A stretch of 64,000 nucleotides of DNA from Chitinophagaceae bacterium (GTDB taxonomy: Bacteria > Bacteroidota > Bacteroidia > Chitinophagales > UBA10324). The DNA lies in contig JADKFU010000005.1 in NCBI GenBank assembly GCA_016717285.1, positions 1,596,501 to 1,660,500 on the forward strand, read 5' to 3'. Shown one piece after another: positions 9,707-18,889 of the stretch (position 1 is the stretch's first letter; each line of letters begins with the position of its first letter). The translations under genes were made by a program, and so were the position numbers. A model generated the notes under the pieces. The model saw nothing but the letters and a program-made list of their open reading frames with translations, did no database searches and was not told the origin of the DNA.

Positions 9707-10198
9707 ATGGGAAACCTCGTCTACATTTTAGTAGTGATCGCTTATTTTATCTGGCAGGCGATGCAGGCCCGCAAGAGAAACGCGGCACAGGAAGAAGCAA
9801 AGAAAAATGCAGACCAACCCGGCCGCATGGTACGCGAAGTGGCACCACCTACCATGGAAGAGCGAATGAGAGATATTTTTCGCGAGGTGGAGATGAAAAA
9901 CAAACCTTATGCAAAGCCTGATAAACCAGTGCAGAGAAAAATTGCCGAACCTGCTAAAGTGCAAACCATCAGTAAACCTGTTCCAAAAGTTGAAAAGAAA
10001 AAACCCTCGCCGTTTTTGGATGTCGATATGACGCAGGAAGAAAGCGCACCTGAAGGAACCTGGACGCCTATGGGAGAAGAGCGCTTTTCAAAATCGGGCT
10101 ACGATTATAATAAAGCAGCGCCGGTAATAAGCATTAGAAAAGTCAATTTGCGAGATGCAGTTATTGCGAAAATTATTCTTGACCGGCCGGAGTGGTGA
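9707..10198 (+). CDS. Conserved single-pass membrane protein of unknown function
   Basis: 163-residue protein with one N-terminal membrane segment (about 3-20), a short basic patch, then a charged, proline/lysine-rich cytoplasmic-type linker. A C-terminal motif, NLRDAVIAKIILDRPEW, resembles a conserved terminal motif (LR-AVI---IL--P) I associate with small Bacteroidota membrane proteins. The start follows a TAACTTTG -7 element by 19 bp. Function unknown. It is monocistronic and convergent with lysC. Confidence 0.7.
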   Translation: MGNLVYILVVIAYFIWQAMQARKRNAAQEEAKKNADQPGRMVREVAPPTMEERMRDIFREVEMKNKPYAKPDKPVQRKIAEPAKVQTISKPVPKVEKKKPSPFLDVDMTQEESAPEGTWTPMGEERFSKSGYDYNKAAPVISIRKVNLRDAVIAKIILDRPEW

Positions 10199-10202
10199 GG
10201 AG

Positions 10203-10246
10203 TGAGTCGTTAGTCGTTAGTTAGTCCTTAGTCATTGGTCATTGGG
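10203..10246. repeat. Degenerate heptamer repeat (GTTAGTC-like)
   Basis: Short run of near-heptamers (AGTCGTTAGTCGTTAGTTAGTC, then TTAGTCATTGGTCATTGG) after the stop of the membrane protein. It is the inverse of the GACTAAN heptamers at 11740-11774 on the other side of lysC. Confidence 0.7.
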
Positions 10247-10263
10247 GCAGTCATTCTCCATTC

Positions 10264-11538
10264 CTAATTCTTTATTACCACCTGCACTGTTTGTCGGCTC
10301 TTCTGTTCCAGTAAAATGTTTTTGCCTGAAGTATAGCTTTCCAGCACCGCTTCGGTATAGTGTCTTATAGTTAACAAGGATAAGCTTTCATTGCTTTTTA
10401 CCGTGAAACTTTTTGACAGTTCGTTGATTGCAGCAGGAATATTTTCTGTGTTATCCGCGCAAATAGAAAAACTGATGGCAGCATTTTGCATCAGGTTCAT
10501 TTTTACACGATGGCTGGAAAGGATGCCGAATATGTAGCTGAGATTGTCTTCTGCAATGAAAGAGAAATCTTTAGCTGACATGGAAATCAGGATCTGGTTG
10601 GTTTTCAAAACGATTACCGGAGTCATCATTTCCATTAACTGATTATCATTGACTGGAATTTCGCGGATGACAGTGCCTTCTGCAGCAGGACTTAAAAACG
10701 AACGTACGTGCAATGGAATTTTTTTATTCTGCAGCGGCTTGATGGTTTTGGGATGAATGACTGATGCACCGTAATAAGTCATTTCAATTGCTTCATGGTA
10801 GGAGAGGGTGTCGATTTTTTGCGCTTCAGGGAAATAGCGCGGATCGGCATTCAACACACCGGAAACATCTTTCCAAATGGTAACCTCTTCGGCATCCAGT
10901 GAATACCCGAATATTGCAGCAGTATAATCAGATCCTTCCCGACCTAATGTAGTGGTATAATTTTCAGAAGTGCCTCCAAGAAAGCCCTGGGTGAGTACGA
11001 ACTGATTTTGCAGCAGTGGCAACACATGTAACGCGATGTTTTTTTGAGTGAGTTCCCAATCTACTTTTCCTTCACGATAGGTATTGTCAGTTCTTATACA
11101 ATCACGCACATCGATCCATTGTGTAGGTATGTTTTGATGGTTCAGATAAGCGCTCACTATTTTAGTTGCAGCCATTTCCCCGATGGAAACAATCTGATCA
11201 TAGATGTAATCATATTTATCTAAGGGTTGATCTTCTAAAATCCAGTCAATTTCAACAAACGTATTGTTTATAGAATCATACACTTCTTGATTTGATCCAG
11301 GAAATAATTCAGCAAGAATGGCAAAATGCTGCTGCTTTAATTTTTCCAAAAGCACGGCTGCCTTTCCTGTTTTGTTGAAATAAGCATTGGTAATGGCTTC
11401 CAATGCGTTGGTTGTTTTTCCCAAAGCGGAAACTATAATTACAACCTGTTCCCCTTTATATTTTTGGAGAATGGTTGCTACATTTTTTATTGCCGTTGCA
11501 TCTTTTATGGAAGCGCCTCCGAATTTGAAAATCTTCAA
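10264..11538 (-). CDS. lysC: Aspartate kinase, monofunctional
   Basis: Phosphorylates L-aspartate, the entry step to lysine, threonine, methionine and diaminopimelate. The 424-residue protein shows the kinase opening KFGGAS (5-10), a GREGSDYT aspartate/ATP-binding motif (199-206), and a C-terminal regulatory (ACT) half from about 300. It is a stand-alone aspartokinase, not fused to homoserine dehydrogenase. The start codon is only 8 bp from a 160-bp heptamer microsatellite that fills the normal promoter and leader position, which is the odd feature of this gene. It is flanked on both sides by inverted heptamer repeats. Confidence 0.92.
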   Translation of the reverse strand: MKIFKFGGASIKDATAIKNVATILQKYKGEQVVIIVSALGKTTNALEAITNAYFNKTGKAAVLLEKLKQQHFAILAELFPGSNQEVYDSINNTFVEIDWILEDQPLDKYDYIYDQIVSIGEMAATKIVSAYLNHQNIPTQWIDVRDCIRTDNTYREGKVDWELTQKNIALHVLPLLQNQFVLTQGFLGGTSENYTTTLGREGSDYTAAIFGYSLDAEEVTIWKDVSGVLNADPRYFPEAQKIDTLSYHEAIEMTYYGASVIHPKTIKPLQNKKIPLHVRSFLSPAAEGTVIREIPVNDNQLMEMMTPVIVLKTNQILISMSAKDFSFIAEDNLSYIFGILSSHRVKMNLMQNAAISFSICADNTENIPAAINELSKSFTVKSNESLSLLTIRHYTEAVLESYTSGKNILLEQKSRQTVQVVIKN

Positions 11539-11546
11539 GTGATATA

Positions 11547-11706
11547 GAATTAGGAATTAGGAATTAGGAATTAGGAATTAGGAATTAGGAATTAGGAATT
11601 AGGAATTAGGAATTAGGAATTAGGAATTAGGAATTAGGAATTAGGAATTAGGAATTAGGAATTAGGAATTAGGAATTAGGAATTAGGAATTAGGAATTAG
11701 GAATTA
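11547..11706. repeat. Heptamer microsatellite (GAATTAG)n, about 22.9 copies
   Basis: 160 bp of uninterrupted GAATTAG heptamers, all identical to the eye. On the minus strand it reads (TAATTCC)n and ends 8 bp before the lysC start codon. Perfect identity indicates recent expansion, active slippage, or an assembly collapse/expansion. Confidence 0.97.
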
Positions 11707-11739
11707 AATTGGGACATACAAAATAGGATTTTCTAACAA

Positions 11740-11774
11740 GACTAAAGACTAACGACTAAGGACTAAGGACTAAC
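11740..11774. repeat. GACTAAN heptamer repeat, 5 copies
   Basis: Five consecutive heptamers GACTAA(A/C/G/G/C). They are inverse-complementary in type to the GTTAGTC run at 10203-10246, so the two runs bracket lysC and its microsatellite. Confidence 0.85.
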
Positions 11775-11892
11775 AATAAGCACTAAATTTTGAACTCTAA
11801 ATTAGTCAAAGTCATTCTTTGTCGTCGGTCATCAGTGGTTGCTGCCAATTCAATTCTTAATTCTCAATTCCCCGAATTAATTCCTCCTTCCG

Positions 11893-11923
11893 TTTGTTCA
11901 CACGGATAACTCCACTAAATTTG
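11893..11923 (+). promoter_or_regulatory. Bacteroidota promoter for thiolase
   Basis: TTTG (11893-11896), 19-bp spacer, TAAATTTG (11916-11923): a full match to the TTTG-N19-TAnnTTTG primary sigma consensus. The ATG is 50 bp downstream. Confidence 0.8.
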
Positions 11924-11973
11924 CACGATTTTCGACCCAAATAATTTCCTCCATCATCAAATCATAACTTACC

Positions 11974-13152
11974 ATGAATGAAGTCTTTATAATGTCTGTA
12001 GCCAGAACTCCGATAGGTAGTCTGGGGGGAGTACTTTCTTCAGTGACTGCCCCTCAGTTGGGTGCCATTGCTATTAAAGCCGCATTAGAACGTGCTGGAA
12101 TTAATGCAGACCAGGTGCAGGAAGTGTATATGGGAAATGTGTTGAGCGCGAATGTGGGACAGGCACCTGCTCAACAGGCTTCCATTGCTGCCGGGATACC
12201 GACTTCGGTGCCGTGCACTACCATCAATAAAGTGTGCGCTTCGGGTATGAAATCAATTATGCTGGGTGCACAATCTATTATGACGGGTGTGAATGGTATA
12301 GTGGTGGCTGGAGGTATGGAAAGCATGTCTAACGCTCCTTATTATCTTGAAAAAGCAAGAACAGGTTATCGTTATGGTCACGGTCAGCTTATAGATGCCA
12401 TTATCCGCGATGGCTTGTGGGATCCTTACAGTGATTTTGCAATGGGTAATGCGGGAGAAATTTGTGCGAAGGAATATAAGGTTACCCGTGAAGACCAGGA
12501 TAATTATGCCATTGAATCTTATAACCGCGCGATTAAGGCTGCTGAATCAGGTGCTTTTAATAATGAGATTGTTGGGGTGGAAGTGACTGTTGGAAAAGAT
12601 AAGGTGATGGTGAAAGAAGATGAAGAAATTAAAAAAGTGAAGTTTGATAAGATTCCGACGCTGCGTCCTGCATTTCAAAAGGATGGGACCATTACTGCTG
12701 CCAATGCATCGAAAATAAATGATGGTGCTGCTGCGGTAATTCTGATGAGCGGTGAAAAAGTAAAAGAATTGGGCTTGAAACCACTGGCAAAAATTATCGG
12801 GTTTGCTGATGCCTCGCAGGATCCGACATGGTTTACAACTACGCCTTCTATTGCGATGCCTAAAGCCATGAAAATGGCCGGACTCGAAATGAAGGATGCT
12901 GAGCTTGCAGAAATTAATGAAGCGTTTTCTGTGGTTTCTATCGTGAATAACAACCTGCTTCATCTTAATCCTGAAAACGTCAACATCTATGGTGGTGCTG
13001 TTGCATTGGGTCATCCCATTGGTACGTCCGGCGCAAGGATCACGATCACTTTGTTGAGCGCACTGAAACAAAAAGGAAAAAAGATTGGTGTGGCAGGTAT
13101 CTGCAATGGCGGCGGTGGTGCAAGTGCCATTGTAATTGAAAATCTGAATTGA
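11974..13152 (+). CDS. atoB: Acetyl-CoA C-acetyltransferase (thiolase)
   Basis: Condenses two acetyl-CoA to acetoacetyl-CoA, or cleaves it (beta-oxidation, ketone-body or mevalonate entry). The 392-residue protein has the complete thiolase triad: acyl-carrying Cys88 in KVCASGMK, His347 in GHPIGTSGAR and Cys377 in ICNGGGG. Length is standard. It is monocistronic, downstream of a full-consensus promoter. The gene symbol is by activity; fadA-type thiolases cannot be excluded without phylogeny. Confidence 0.92.
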   Translation: MNEVFIMSVARTPIGSLGGVLSSVTAPQLGAIAIKAALERAGINADQVQEVYMGNVLSANVGQAPAQQASIAAGIPTSVPCTTINKVCASGMKSIMLGAQSIMTGVNGIVVAGGMESMSNAPYYLEKARTGYRYGHGQLIDAIIRDGLWDPYSDFAMGNAGEICAKEYKVTREDQDNYAIESYNRAIKAAESGAFNNEIVGVEVTVGKDKVMVKEDEEIKKVKFDKIPTLRPAFQKDGTITAANASKINDGAAAVILMSGEKVKELGLKPLAKIIGFADASQDPTWFTTTPSIAMPKAMKMAGLEMKDAELAEINEAFSVVSIVNNNLLHLNPENVNIYGGAVALGHPIGTSGARITITLLSALKQKGKKIGVAGICNGGGGASAIVIENLN

Positions 13153-13306
13153 TGTGGGGAATTCTGTAGAGTTACGCTCTTGAGTAAATTTTGGCAGGGT
13201 TAATGCAAGCTGAACATTTTTTGCACGCTTGTAAACTGTGTCAAAGCAGACATTCATTCAAGTGTTAGCAATGCGAATAGTTAACCTCCTAAATCAAATT
13301 CAATTC

Positions 13307-13768
13307 ATGAAAAACTTGTCAATTGCCGCAACGCTGATCGTTGCAATGTTTATAGCATCCTGTGGAACGTCTTCTTCTACTACATCAACTGAGACTTCTA
13401 CTGCTAAACTTTCCAAGACACTTACTACCTTATCCGAAACCAACTGGCGATTGTTCTCTATGAACGCGCAGAAAGCGAATGCTCCGGATGGTGGCCAAAT
13501 TCCAACTTTATCCTTCGATCCCAGAAACATGACGGTGAGCGGAAACAGTGGATGTAATACTTTTTCAGGAGCGTTTACTGCGGAGAAGGATGCCGTATCT
13601 TTTGGGAATCTTGTAACTACGCGTATGTCTTGCCCTGATATGAAAATGGAAACAGCTTTCCTAAGCGCGCTTCCCAATGCAAAAAATTACACTATTTATG
13701 AAGGTAAACTGGTGCTGAATGATGCAGAAGGAAAGCAACTGATGTCATTTGATCCATTGCCTAAATAA
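13307..13768 (+). CDS. META-domain lipoprotein
   Basis: 153-residue lipoprotein. Signal peptide ends in the lipobox IASC (Cys19), then a Ser/Thr-rich linker, then one META/HslJ-like domain: LSETNWRLF at its start, LSFDPRNMTVSGNSGCNTF with the conserved GCN-x-F core, and paired cysteines (GC and SCP). META proteins are envelope proteins linked to stress or antibiotic tolerance in other bacteria; function here is inferred only. The ATG at 13307 is chosen because it starts a proper lipoprotein signal; the longer frame from 13238 adds an unlikely N-terminal extension. A strong terminator follows. Confidence 0.85.
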   Translation: MKNLSIAATLIVAMFIASCGTSSSTTSTETSTAKLSKTLTTLSETNWRLFSMNAQKANAPDGGQIPTLSFDPRNMTVSGNSGCNTFSGAFTAEKDAVSFGNLVTTRMSCPDMKMETAFLSALPNAKNYTIYEGKLVLNDAEGKQLMSFDPLPK

Positions 13769-13819
13769 GTGGGAATAAAATCCTGTATATAATTACAGAA
13801 GTAAATAATTAATAAATGA

Positions 13820-13859
13820 GGAACCAGGTTTCCTAAGAGAACCTGGTTTCTTATTTTTA
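13820..13859 (+). terminator. Rho-independent terminator after META lipoprotein
   Basis: Arms AACCAGGTT (13822-13830) and AACCTGGTT (13840-13848) with a 9-nt loop, then TCTTATTTTT. Confidence 0.88.
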
Positions 13860-13865
13860 TCCTTC

Positions 13866-14933
13866 ATGAAATTCAAACGCTCCAATAATCTTTCTACGGA
13901 AACGTTTCCTTCCCATCTGATGAGACAGCGATTGATAATTTCATTTGATAACATGCATACGCTGCAACCTCTTACTGTTTCTCACTGGTTGCCATTCTAT
14001 ATTTCAATTAGCAATTTTTTAAGACAGAGGGCTTATGCAGGCGCTATTTTGTTGGCTGTTATTTTCATGACAACCTCAGCAAAAGGCCAGCGCAATTCCG
14101 GCAACATGCAGTTATTAATGAACTATGAAGATTCGCTGAAACAAATCAACGATGTAATACTGGATGGCAGTGAGCAGGGCATTCGTCAAAATGCCTGCTA
14201 TGATTTTATAAAAAAATTAGTGGAAGCGCTAAAAGTAGAAGGCTCGTTTGATTATCCTTTTGACTCACTTACCAGGATTTCGATCCTCACACCGGAAGAT
14301 AAATCGTTCCGCATCTTTAACTGGCAACTCCCGCTTACCTCAGGAAAACAACGATTTTTTGGCGCGATTCAAATGCGCAACGGAAAAGAATTAAAACTAT
14401 TTCCTTTGTATGACTACTCTGACTACATCCTGCATCCTGCAGATACCATTACAGACAATGAAAAATGGTTTGGTGCTTTGTATTACCGGATTATGGAAGT
14501 AAAGGGGAATGGAAAAAAGTATTACATGCTTTTTGGGTGGGATGGAAATAATATGACCAGTAATAAAAAAATACTGGAAGTGTTAAGTTTTTCAAAACAG
14601 AAGGAGCCGGTGTTCGGTGCAGCGATTTTTAATTTCGGAAAAGAATCGGATCGCAATGCTATCATGCGATTTATATTGGAGTATAAAAAGGATGCGCAGG
14701 TCTCTCTTAATTACGATGCCGATCTGCAAATGATCACTTTTGATCACCTGATACCACAAGACGCTTCTACAAAGGATCTTCCCTATACCTATGTTCCGGA
14801 TGGTTCTTATGAAGCCTTTCAATGGAAGCATGGCAAGTGGAATTATTTTGACAATGTATTCACTTCAACTATGACAGAGGTGCCATTTCCAAATCCGGTT
14901 GATTTTGGGAAGGATAAGTACAAGCGAAAATAG
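13866..14933 (+). CDS. Secreted protein of unknown function
   Basis: Up to 355 residues. A hydrophobic segment at about 53-72 ending SAKGQ looks like a signal peptide, so the real start is probably the ATG for MHTLQP (codon 30, position 13953) or a later one; the long N-terminus seems over-extended. The mature part has alternating strands with many aromatic residues (for example FGWDGNNMTSNKK and LPYTYVPDGSYEAF) and no catalytic motif I can name. It resembles uncharacterised Bacteroidota periplasmic proteins. It lies directly after a terminator and 100 bp before an MFS gene, with no functional hint from neighbours. Confidence 0.65.
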   Translation: MKFKRSNNLSTETFPSHLMRQRLIISFDNMHTLQPLTVSHWLPFYISISNFLRQRAYAGAILLAVIFMTTSAKGQRNSGNMQLLMNYEDSLKQINDVILDGSEQGIRQNACYDFIKKLVEALKVEGSFDYPFDSLTRISILTPEDKSFRIFNWQLPLTSGKQRFFGAIQMRNGKELKLFPLYDYSDYILHPADTITDNEKWFGALYYRIMEVKGNGKKYYMLFGWDGNNMTSNKKILEVLSFSKQKEPVFGAAIFNFGKESDRNAIMRFILEYKKDAQVSLNYDADLQMITFDHLIPQDASTKDLPYTYVPDGSYEAFQWKHGKWNYFDNVFTSTMTEVPFPNPVDFGKDKYKRK

Positions 14934-15033
14934 ATCGTTCACCCTTGCGGTTATAAGCTGCTACGATATGCTCAGAACAGGCATTTCGTTTCCCCAAAAA
15001 AACATCTGATATTGTGTAACGTCAATCTTCTCT

Positions 15034-16377
15034 ATGAGCAAAGTGTACTTACGCAACGACAAAAAACTGATCAGCAGTTGGGCCATGTACGACTGGGCCA
15101 ATTCTGTTTATTCACTCACGATTGCCACCGCTATTTTCCCGATTTATTACATGACGGCGACAGGTGCCATCAATAACGGCTTGGTTCATTTCATGGGAAG
15201 AGACTATCTGAACATTGCGCTTTATTCGTACGCACTCTCAGTTTCATTTCTTATTGTTGCGCTCATAGCGCCATTGCTATCTTCCATCGCAGACTTCAGA
15301 GGAAATAAGCTTTCTTTTATGAAGTTTTTCTGCTACCTCGGTTCATCAAGTTGTATTGCGCTCTTTTGGTTCACTGGAGAAAACATACATTTCGGCATCT
15401 TCTTTTTTGTGCTGGCGAGCATTGGCTTTGCCGGAAGCATTGTTTATTACAATGCTTTTCTCAAAGAGATTGTAGATGAAAAAGACCAGGATCGTGTGAG
15501 TGCAAGAGGTTTTTCTATGGGTTATATCGGCAGCGTGATATTGCTCATCGTCAACCTGGTCATGATCATTTTCTATAAGCAGTTAGGATTTGCAGATGAA
15601 TCCATGCCAACAAAAATTTCATTTGTTGCAGTGGGCATCTGGTGGGCCGGATTTGCGCAGATAACTTTTTATGCGTTGAAGAGATTCAAGTATATTCCGC
15701 CGGTTAGCGATGATATTCCGGCTGAGAAAAAACTCAGTATGAATTCTTTATTTGGTGGATACCAGGAGCTTCGGAAAGTCTGGAATCAACTGCGTCAGTA
15801 TAAGTCACTTAAAAATTACCTCGTCGCTTTTTTCTTTTATAACAGTGCCGTTCAAACGGTAATGTATCTGGCAACTATTTTTGCAAAGGATGAAATAAAA
15901 CTGGAACAAACAAGATTGATCATGATCATACTGATCATTCAGCTTGTTGCTGTTGCAGGTGCCTACTTATTTTCGAGGATATCAAATCGTTATGGCAACA
16001 TCAGAAGTCTGAACATCGCTATTATCGTTTGGATCTGCGTCTGTATTGCAGTCTATCAGGTCACCAGCGAATATCCATTTTACGGAATTGCATTTGTGGT
16101 GGGGATGGTGATGGGCGGTATTCAATCAATGTCTCGTTCTACTTATTCTAAGCTGGTTCCTCCAACAAAAGATACTGCTTCTTTCTTCAGTTTTTATGAT
16201 GTTACTGAAAAGCTGGCGACGGTGTTTGGCACAGCCATTTATGGACTTATCCTGGAAATTACGGGCAATATGCGCAACTCAGTGCTTGCACTCATCTTGT
16301 TTTTTATTGTTGGAATTATTTTTCTATACCAGGTGAAGAAGGAGAAATCATTAGAAGCAAATCCCAATGTAATTTAG
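15034..16377 (+). CDS. MFS transporter, UMF1/Atg22-like family
   Basis: 447-residue inner-membrane protein with about 12 predicted membrane segments. The opening SWAMYDWANSVY is characteristic of the UMF1 (Atg22-like) branch of the major facilitator superfamily. A short cytoplasmic loop after helix 6 (about 225-260) separates the two six-helix halves. Substrate is unknown; vacuolar Atg22 proteins export amino acids, but bacterial members are mostly uncharacterised. A long poly-purine tract begins shortly after the stop. Confidence 0.85.
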   Translation: MSKVYLRNDKKLISSWAMYDWANSVYSLTIATAIFPIYYMTATGAINNGLVHFMGRDYLNIALYSYALSVSFLIVALIAPLLSSIADFRGNKLSFMKFFCYLGSSSCIALFWFTGENIHFGIFFFVLASIGFAGSIVYYNAFLKEIVDEKDQDRVSARGFSMGYIGSVILLIVNLVMIIFYKQLGFADESMPTKISFVAVGIWWAGFAQITFYALKRFKYIPPVSDDIPAEKKLSMNSLFGGYQELRKVWNQLRQYKSLKNYLVAFFFYNSAVQTVMYLATIFAKDEIKLEQTRLIMIILIIQLVAVAGAYLFSRISNRYGNIRSLNIAIIVWICVCIAVYQVTSEYPFYGIAFVVGMVMGGIQSMSRSTYSKLVPPTKDTASFFSFYDVTEKLATVFGTAIYGLILEITGNMRNSVLALILFFIVGIIFLYQVKKEKSLEANPNVI

Positions 16378-16394
16378 TGTGCAGCAGGTGGTAT

Positions 16395-16532
16395 AAAAGA
16401 AAAAATATAAGAAAAAAAAATTCAAAAAAATAAAAAAAAAGACAAAGGAGAAAAGAAAAAAAAGGGGGGGAAAAAAAAAAAGAAAAAAAAAAAAAAAAAA
16501 AAAAAAACCCCAAGAAAAAGAAGGAGAGAGAA
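16395..16532. repeat. Low-complexity poly-A/poly-G tract
   Basis: About 140 bp almost entirely A and G on the + strand, including a run of 7-8 G and a run of more than 20 A, ending in CCCC. It lies between two convergent genes. Either a genuine slippage tract or an assembly/sequencing artefact. Confidence 0.9.
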
Positions 16533-16610
16533 GAGAACTGATTTTTCCTTGCTTCAATAATTTCCCGGATTGAATTGAATGGGCAGTGATAGGATGACTT
16601 TTCACTGATG

Positions 16611-16651
16611 AAAAAAATCCCCGTTGCAGGAATGATTCCGGCAACGGGGAT
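16611..16651 (-). terminator. Rho-independent terminator after S74/T9SS gene
   Basis: Long hairpin with arms ATCCCCGTTGC / GCAACGGGGAT plus inner GGAA/TTCC pairs (16617-16651), then seven T on the minus strand. It sits about 20 bp past the stop at 16672. Confidence 0.9.
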
Positions 16652-16671
16652 GAAATATTTCACATAGCTAT

Positions 16672-18267
16672 TTATCGGGTGATGACGAAATTCCTGGTTT
16701 CAACCGGAGTTCCGTCAAGGATCAGTGAATAGGAGTAAGTGCCGCTTGCCAGGGAACCGGCTGCGAGGGAAACAGATCCGTTACCAGTCTTCAGGTTGTC
16801 AAACGATCTGACAATGTTTCCATTCAAATCGTGAACTATGATAACAGCATTTTTCACATTTGAGCTGATGCTGTAGTTGATTTGGCTAAACTGAGAAAAC
16901 GGATTCGGTGCATTTTGCAAAAGGTAACTTTCGCCTGGTGTTACATTTTTGTTTGCGTCAGATGAAGATAATGTAGTGCTTCCTGAGCCTTTTAATTCAT
17001 TCAGCTCCTTTGTAAGCTGGTCGATCTGTTTTTGTTGCTCCTGCATTCCACTTATCAGGACAGGAATCAACTCAATATAATTTACACCCAGGTATTTGAC
17101 TTCTTCCTGTGTTATTTTATGCGTCTTTGCATCGTATTGCGCCGGGAAAACCTGTTCAGAAACCAGCTCCGGAAAAACTGTTTTCAGTTGTTGCGCAATT
17201 AATCCGTGATGAAGTCCTTCCGCAAGATTCATCGCACCGAATTCACCGGTTCTGAAAGTATAATTGCTTGGCTGCAATTGCATAATCCTGTTAACCATTC
17301 CGCTTTCCTGTTTAATATCTTTTTTTAATTTTTCATCAGAGGTATAGGAAAATATTCCGGTACCTCCGATATTCCCGTTAAAATAGCCTGCATATTTGGT
17401 TCCTGGTGTGCCGCTGTAGTACGTTCCATAAATTGCATAGTTCGTAGTTGCATAATCTGCTGATGCGTATATGCCATAATTAATATTGCCTTTACCAGAT
17501 CCAAAACAATTGATACCGGTATTAATACCACCGCTGCTTGTAAAGTAGTCACTGACACCGCTGCAGTACATACCTGTATTGATAGGATAAAAGGCATTTT
17601 GATTTGCCGCATTTTTTGCATAAACCTGTAATCCGATATTGTCATATGAATGTTCATTATCAGCAGTGAATGTGCCAGCGACAGCAGAAGAATCACCATA
17701 TCCCAAAGTATTCACTCCGCGTGTGTGAACATTGAGTGCCCGGTAACCGCCTTCAACATCAAGCGTCTGACTGCTGTTGATATTATTATTGATGGTGGTC
17801 ATTGTATAATTTACGGCAGGGCCTCCGATATTGATTTTTCCATCTCCGCTGAGTGTCATCAGGTTTCCTGAAATATTGTTATAGAAACTTAGTTTCGATA
17901 AGCTGTTTGTGCTATTTGTATAGCCGGAAATATTCCAGTAGTTGGAATTGGTTGTGTTCTTGAACGAGATCCTTGAGTAGTCATTTTCTGATTCATTGAG
18001 CAGAAGGGTTGGCTCAGCTTCGCTACTATTGTATTTTATTGCAAGCTTCGCCGAGGGTGAAGTAGTACCGATACCTATTTTCCCACTTGATTTAATGGTC
18101 AGCCGCGTGTTATTGTTGGTAATCATATTTACATCGGCCGAATTGGTGGAACCGAGTTTCTCATTACCTGAGAGTACGTTTCCTGATAAGCTCCATTGTG
18201 CCTCCGCATTGGAGAAGAAAACGATCAGCATGAGAGTAAATGAAATGATTTGGATGGTGTGTTTCAT
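16672..18267 (-). CDS. Secreted surface protein with S74 (endosialidase-chaperone) domain and T9SS sorting domain
   Basis: 531 residues. Signal peptide (1-23, ending NAEAQ), a long Asn/Ser/Gly-rich beta-structured stalk (about 25-305) with GKIGIGTTSPSAKL near its start, then an intramolecular chaperone domain recognised by SDEKLKKDI (310-318) and EVKYLGVNYIELIPVLI, a short coiled coil (about 405-428), and a T9SS C-terminal domain (about 448-531, LLQNAPNPFS). S74 chaperones trimerise phage tail spikes and cleave themselves; in Bacteroidota this fusion to a secretion tag is common in surface fibres. Whether cleavage still occurs here is unknown. Followed by a strong terminator. Confidence 0.87.
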   Translation of the reverse strand: MKHTIQIISFTLMLIVFFSNAEAQWSLSGNVLSGNEKLGSTNSADVNMITNNNTRLTIKSSGKIGIGTTSPSAKLAIKYNSSEAEPTLLLNESENDYSRISFKNTTNSNYWNISGYTNSTNSLSKLSFYNNISGNLMTLSGDGKINIGGPAVNYTMTTINNNINSSQTLDVEGGYRALNVHTRGVNTLGYGDSSAVAGTFTADNEHSYDNIGLQVYAKNAANQNAFYPINTGMYCSGVSDYFTSSGGINTGINCFGSGKGNINYGIYASADYATTNYAIYGTYYSGTPGTKYAGYFNGNIGGTGIFSYTSDEKLKKDIKQESGMVNRIMQLQPSNYTFRTGEFGAMNLAEGLHHGLIAQQLKTVFPELVSEQVFPAQYDAKTHKITQEEVKYLGVNYIELIPVLISGMQEQQKQIDQLTKELNELKGSGSTTLSSSDANKNVTPGESYLLQNAPNPFSQFSQINYSISSNVKNAVIIVHDLNGNIVRSFDNLKTGNGSVSLAAGSLASGTYSYSLILDGTPVETRNFVITR

Positions 18268-18536
18268 TGGTTTGTTTTTTTAGTGAAAGTTCAGGATGCA
18301 AACGTCCAACATATTGCTACTGAAATCAATACCATGAACATGGGACAATGATGATCGTGCGGCGCATAAATCCGGATATGGTTAAAGCTTCATGCTTCCA
18401 ATATTTATTTAGAATATAAATCAGCGCAGAGAAGTTGGATGTGATACACAGTGAAAGATGATTCCGCCGCCGTTTGTCTTCACAAACAACTATAATAATC
18501 CGCGTAACTAATTTTATTTATTGCACAGAGGTACGA

Positions 18537-18839
18537 CTAACTGATGATATCAAACGATATCAGCATGGTGGTGGCAAAAAGAAAGAAAAGACCGATGAAG
18601 AAAATAAAATCTGCAATGTTTTCAAATCGTTTGCTCACTGCATTGGTTCTTCTCATAGAAATAAAGGAAAGCACGCAGCTTGACATAAACATTAAAATGG
18701 CGAAAGCTGTCAGTTCATCAATATAAGTGGCCCCTTTCATTGAGAGTATACTCCGCGATGTTAATACTATAAAGCAAAGTCCCAGCAGATTTGCTGAAGT
18801 GTTCATGATATGTGATGATTTATCGCTTCTTTCGTTCAT
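18537..18839 (-). CDS. Small three-helix membrane protein
   Basis: 100 residues with three predicted membrane helices (about 13-31, 41-61, 74-96). The basic loop SMRRTNAVSKRF suggests a defined topology. A shorter start at codon 12 (18806) is possible. It lies 50 bp after the porin gene on the same strand and may be the last gene of the AraC-controlled operon, or have its own promoter. No family recognised. Confidence 0.65.
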   Translation of the reverse strand: MNERSDKSSHIMNTSANLLGLCFIVLTSRSILSMKGATYIDELTAFAILMFMSSCVLSFISMRRTNAVSKRFENIADFIFFIGLFFLFATTMLISFDIIS

Positions 18840-18889
18840 GTTTATCCTGCAGTTTTAATAGGTTCATCCAACTATCCAACCATCCTGCT

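Noticed and set aside
12547..13257. A 236-codon frame antisense to the thiolase gene
   Set aside because: Lies entirely over a well-supported conserved gene and has no recognisable domain.
16316..16663. Phe/Pro-rich frames over the poly-purine tract
   Set aside because: Made by homopolymers, with no credible protein composition.
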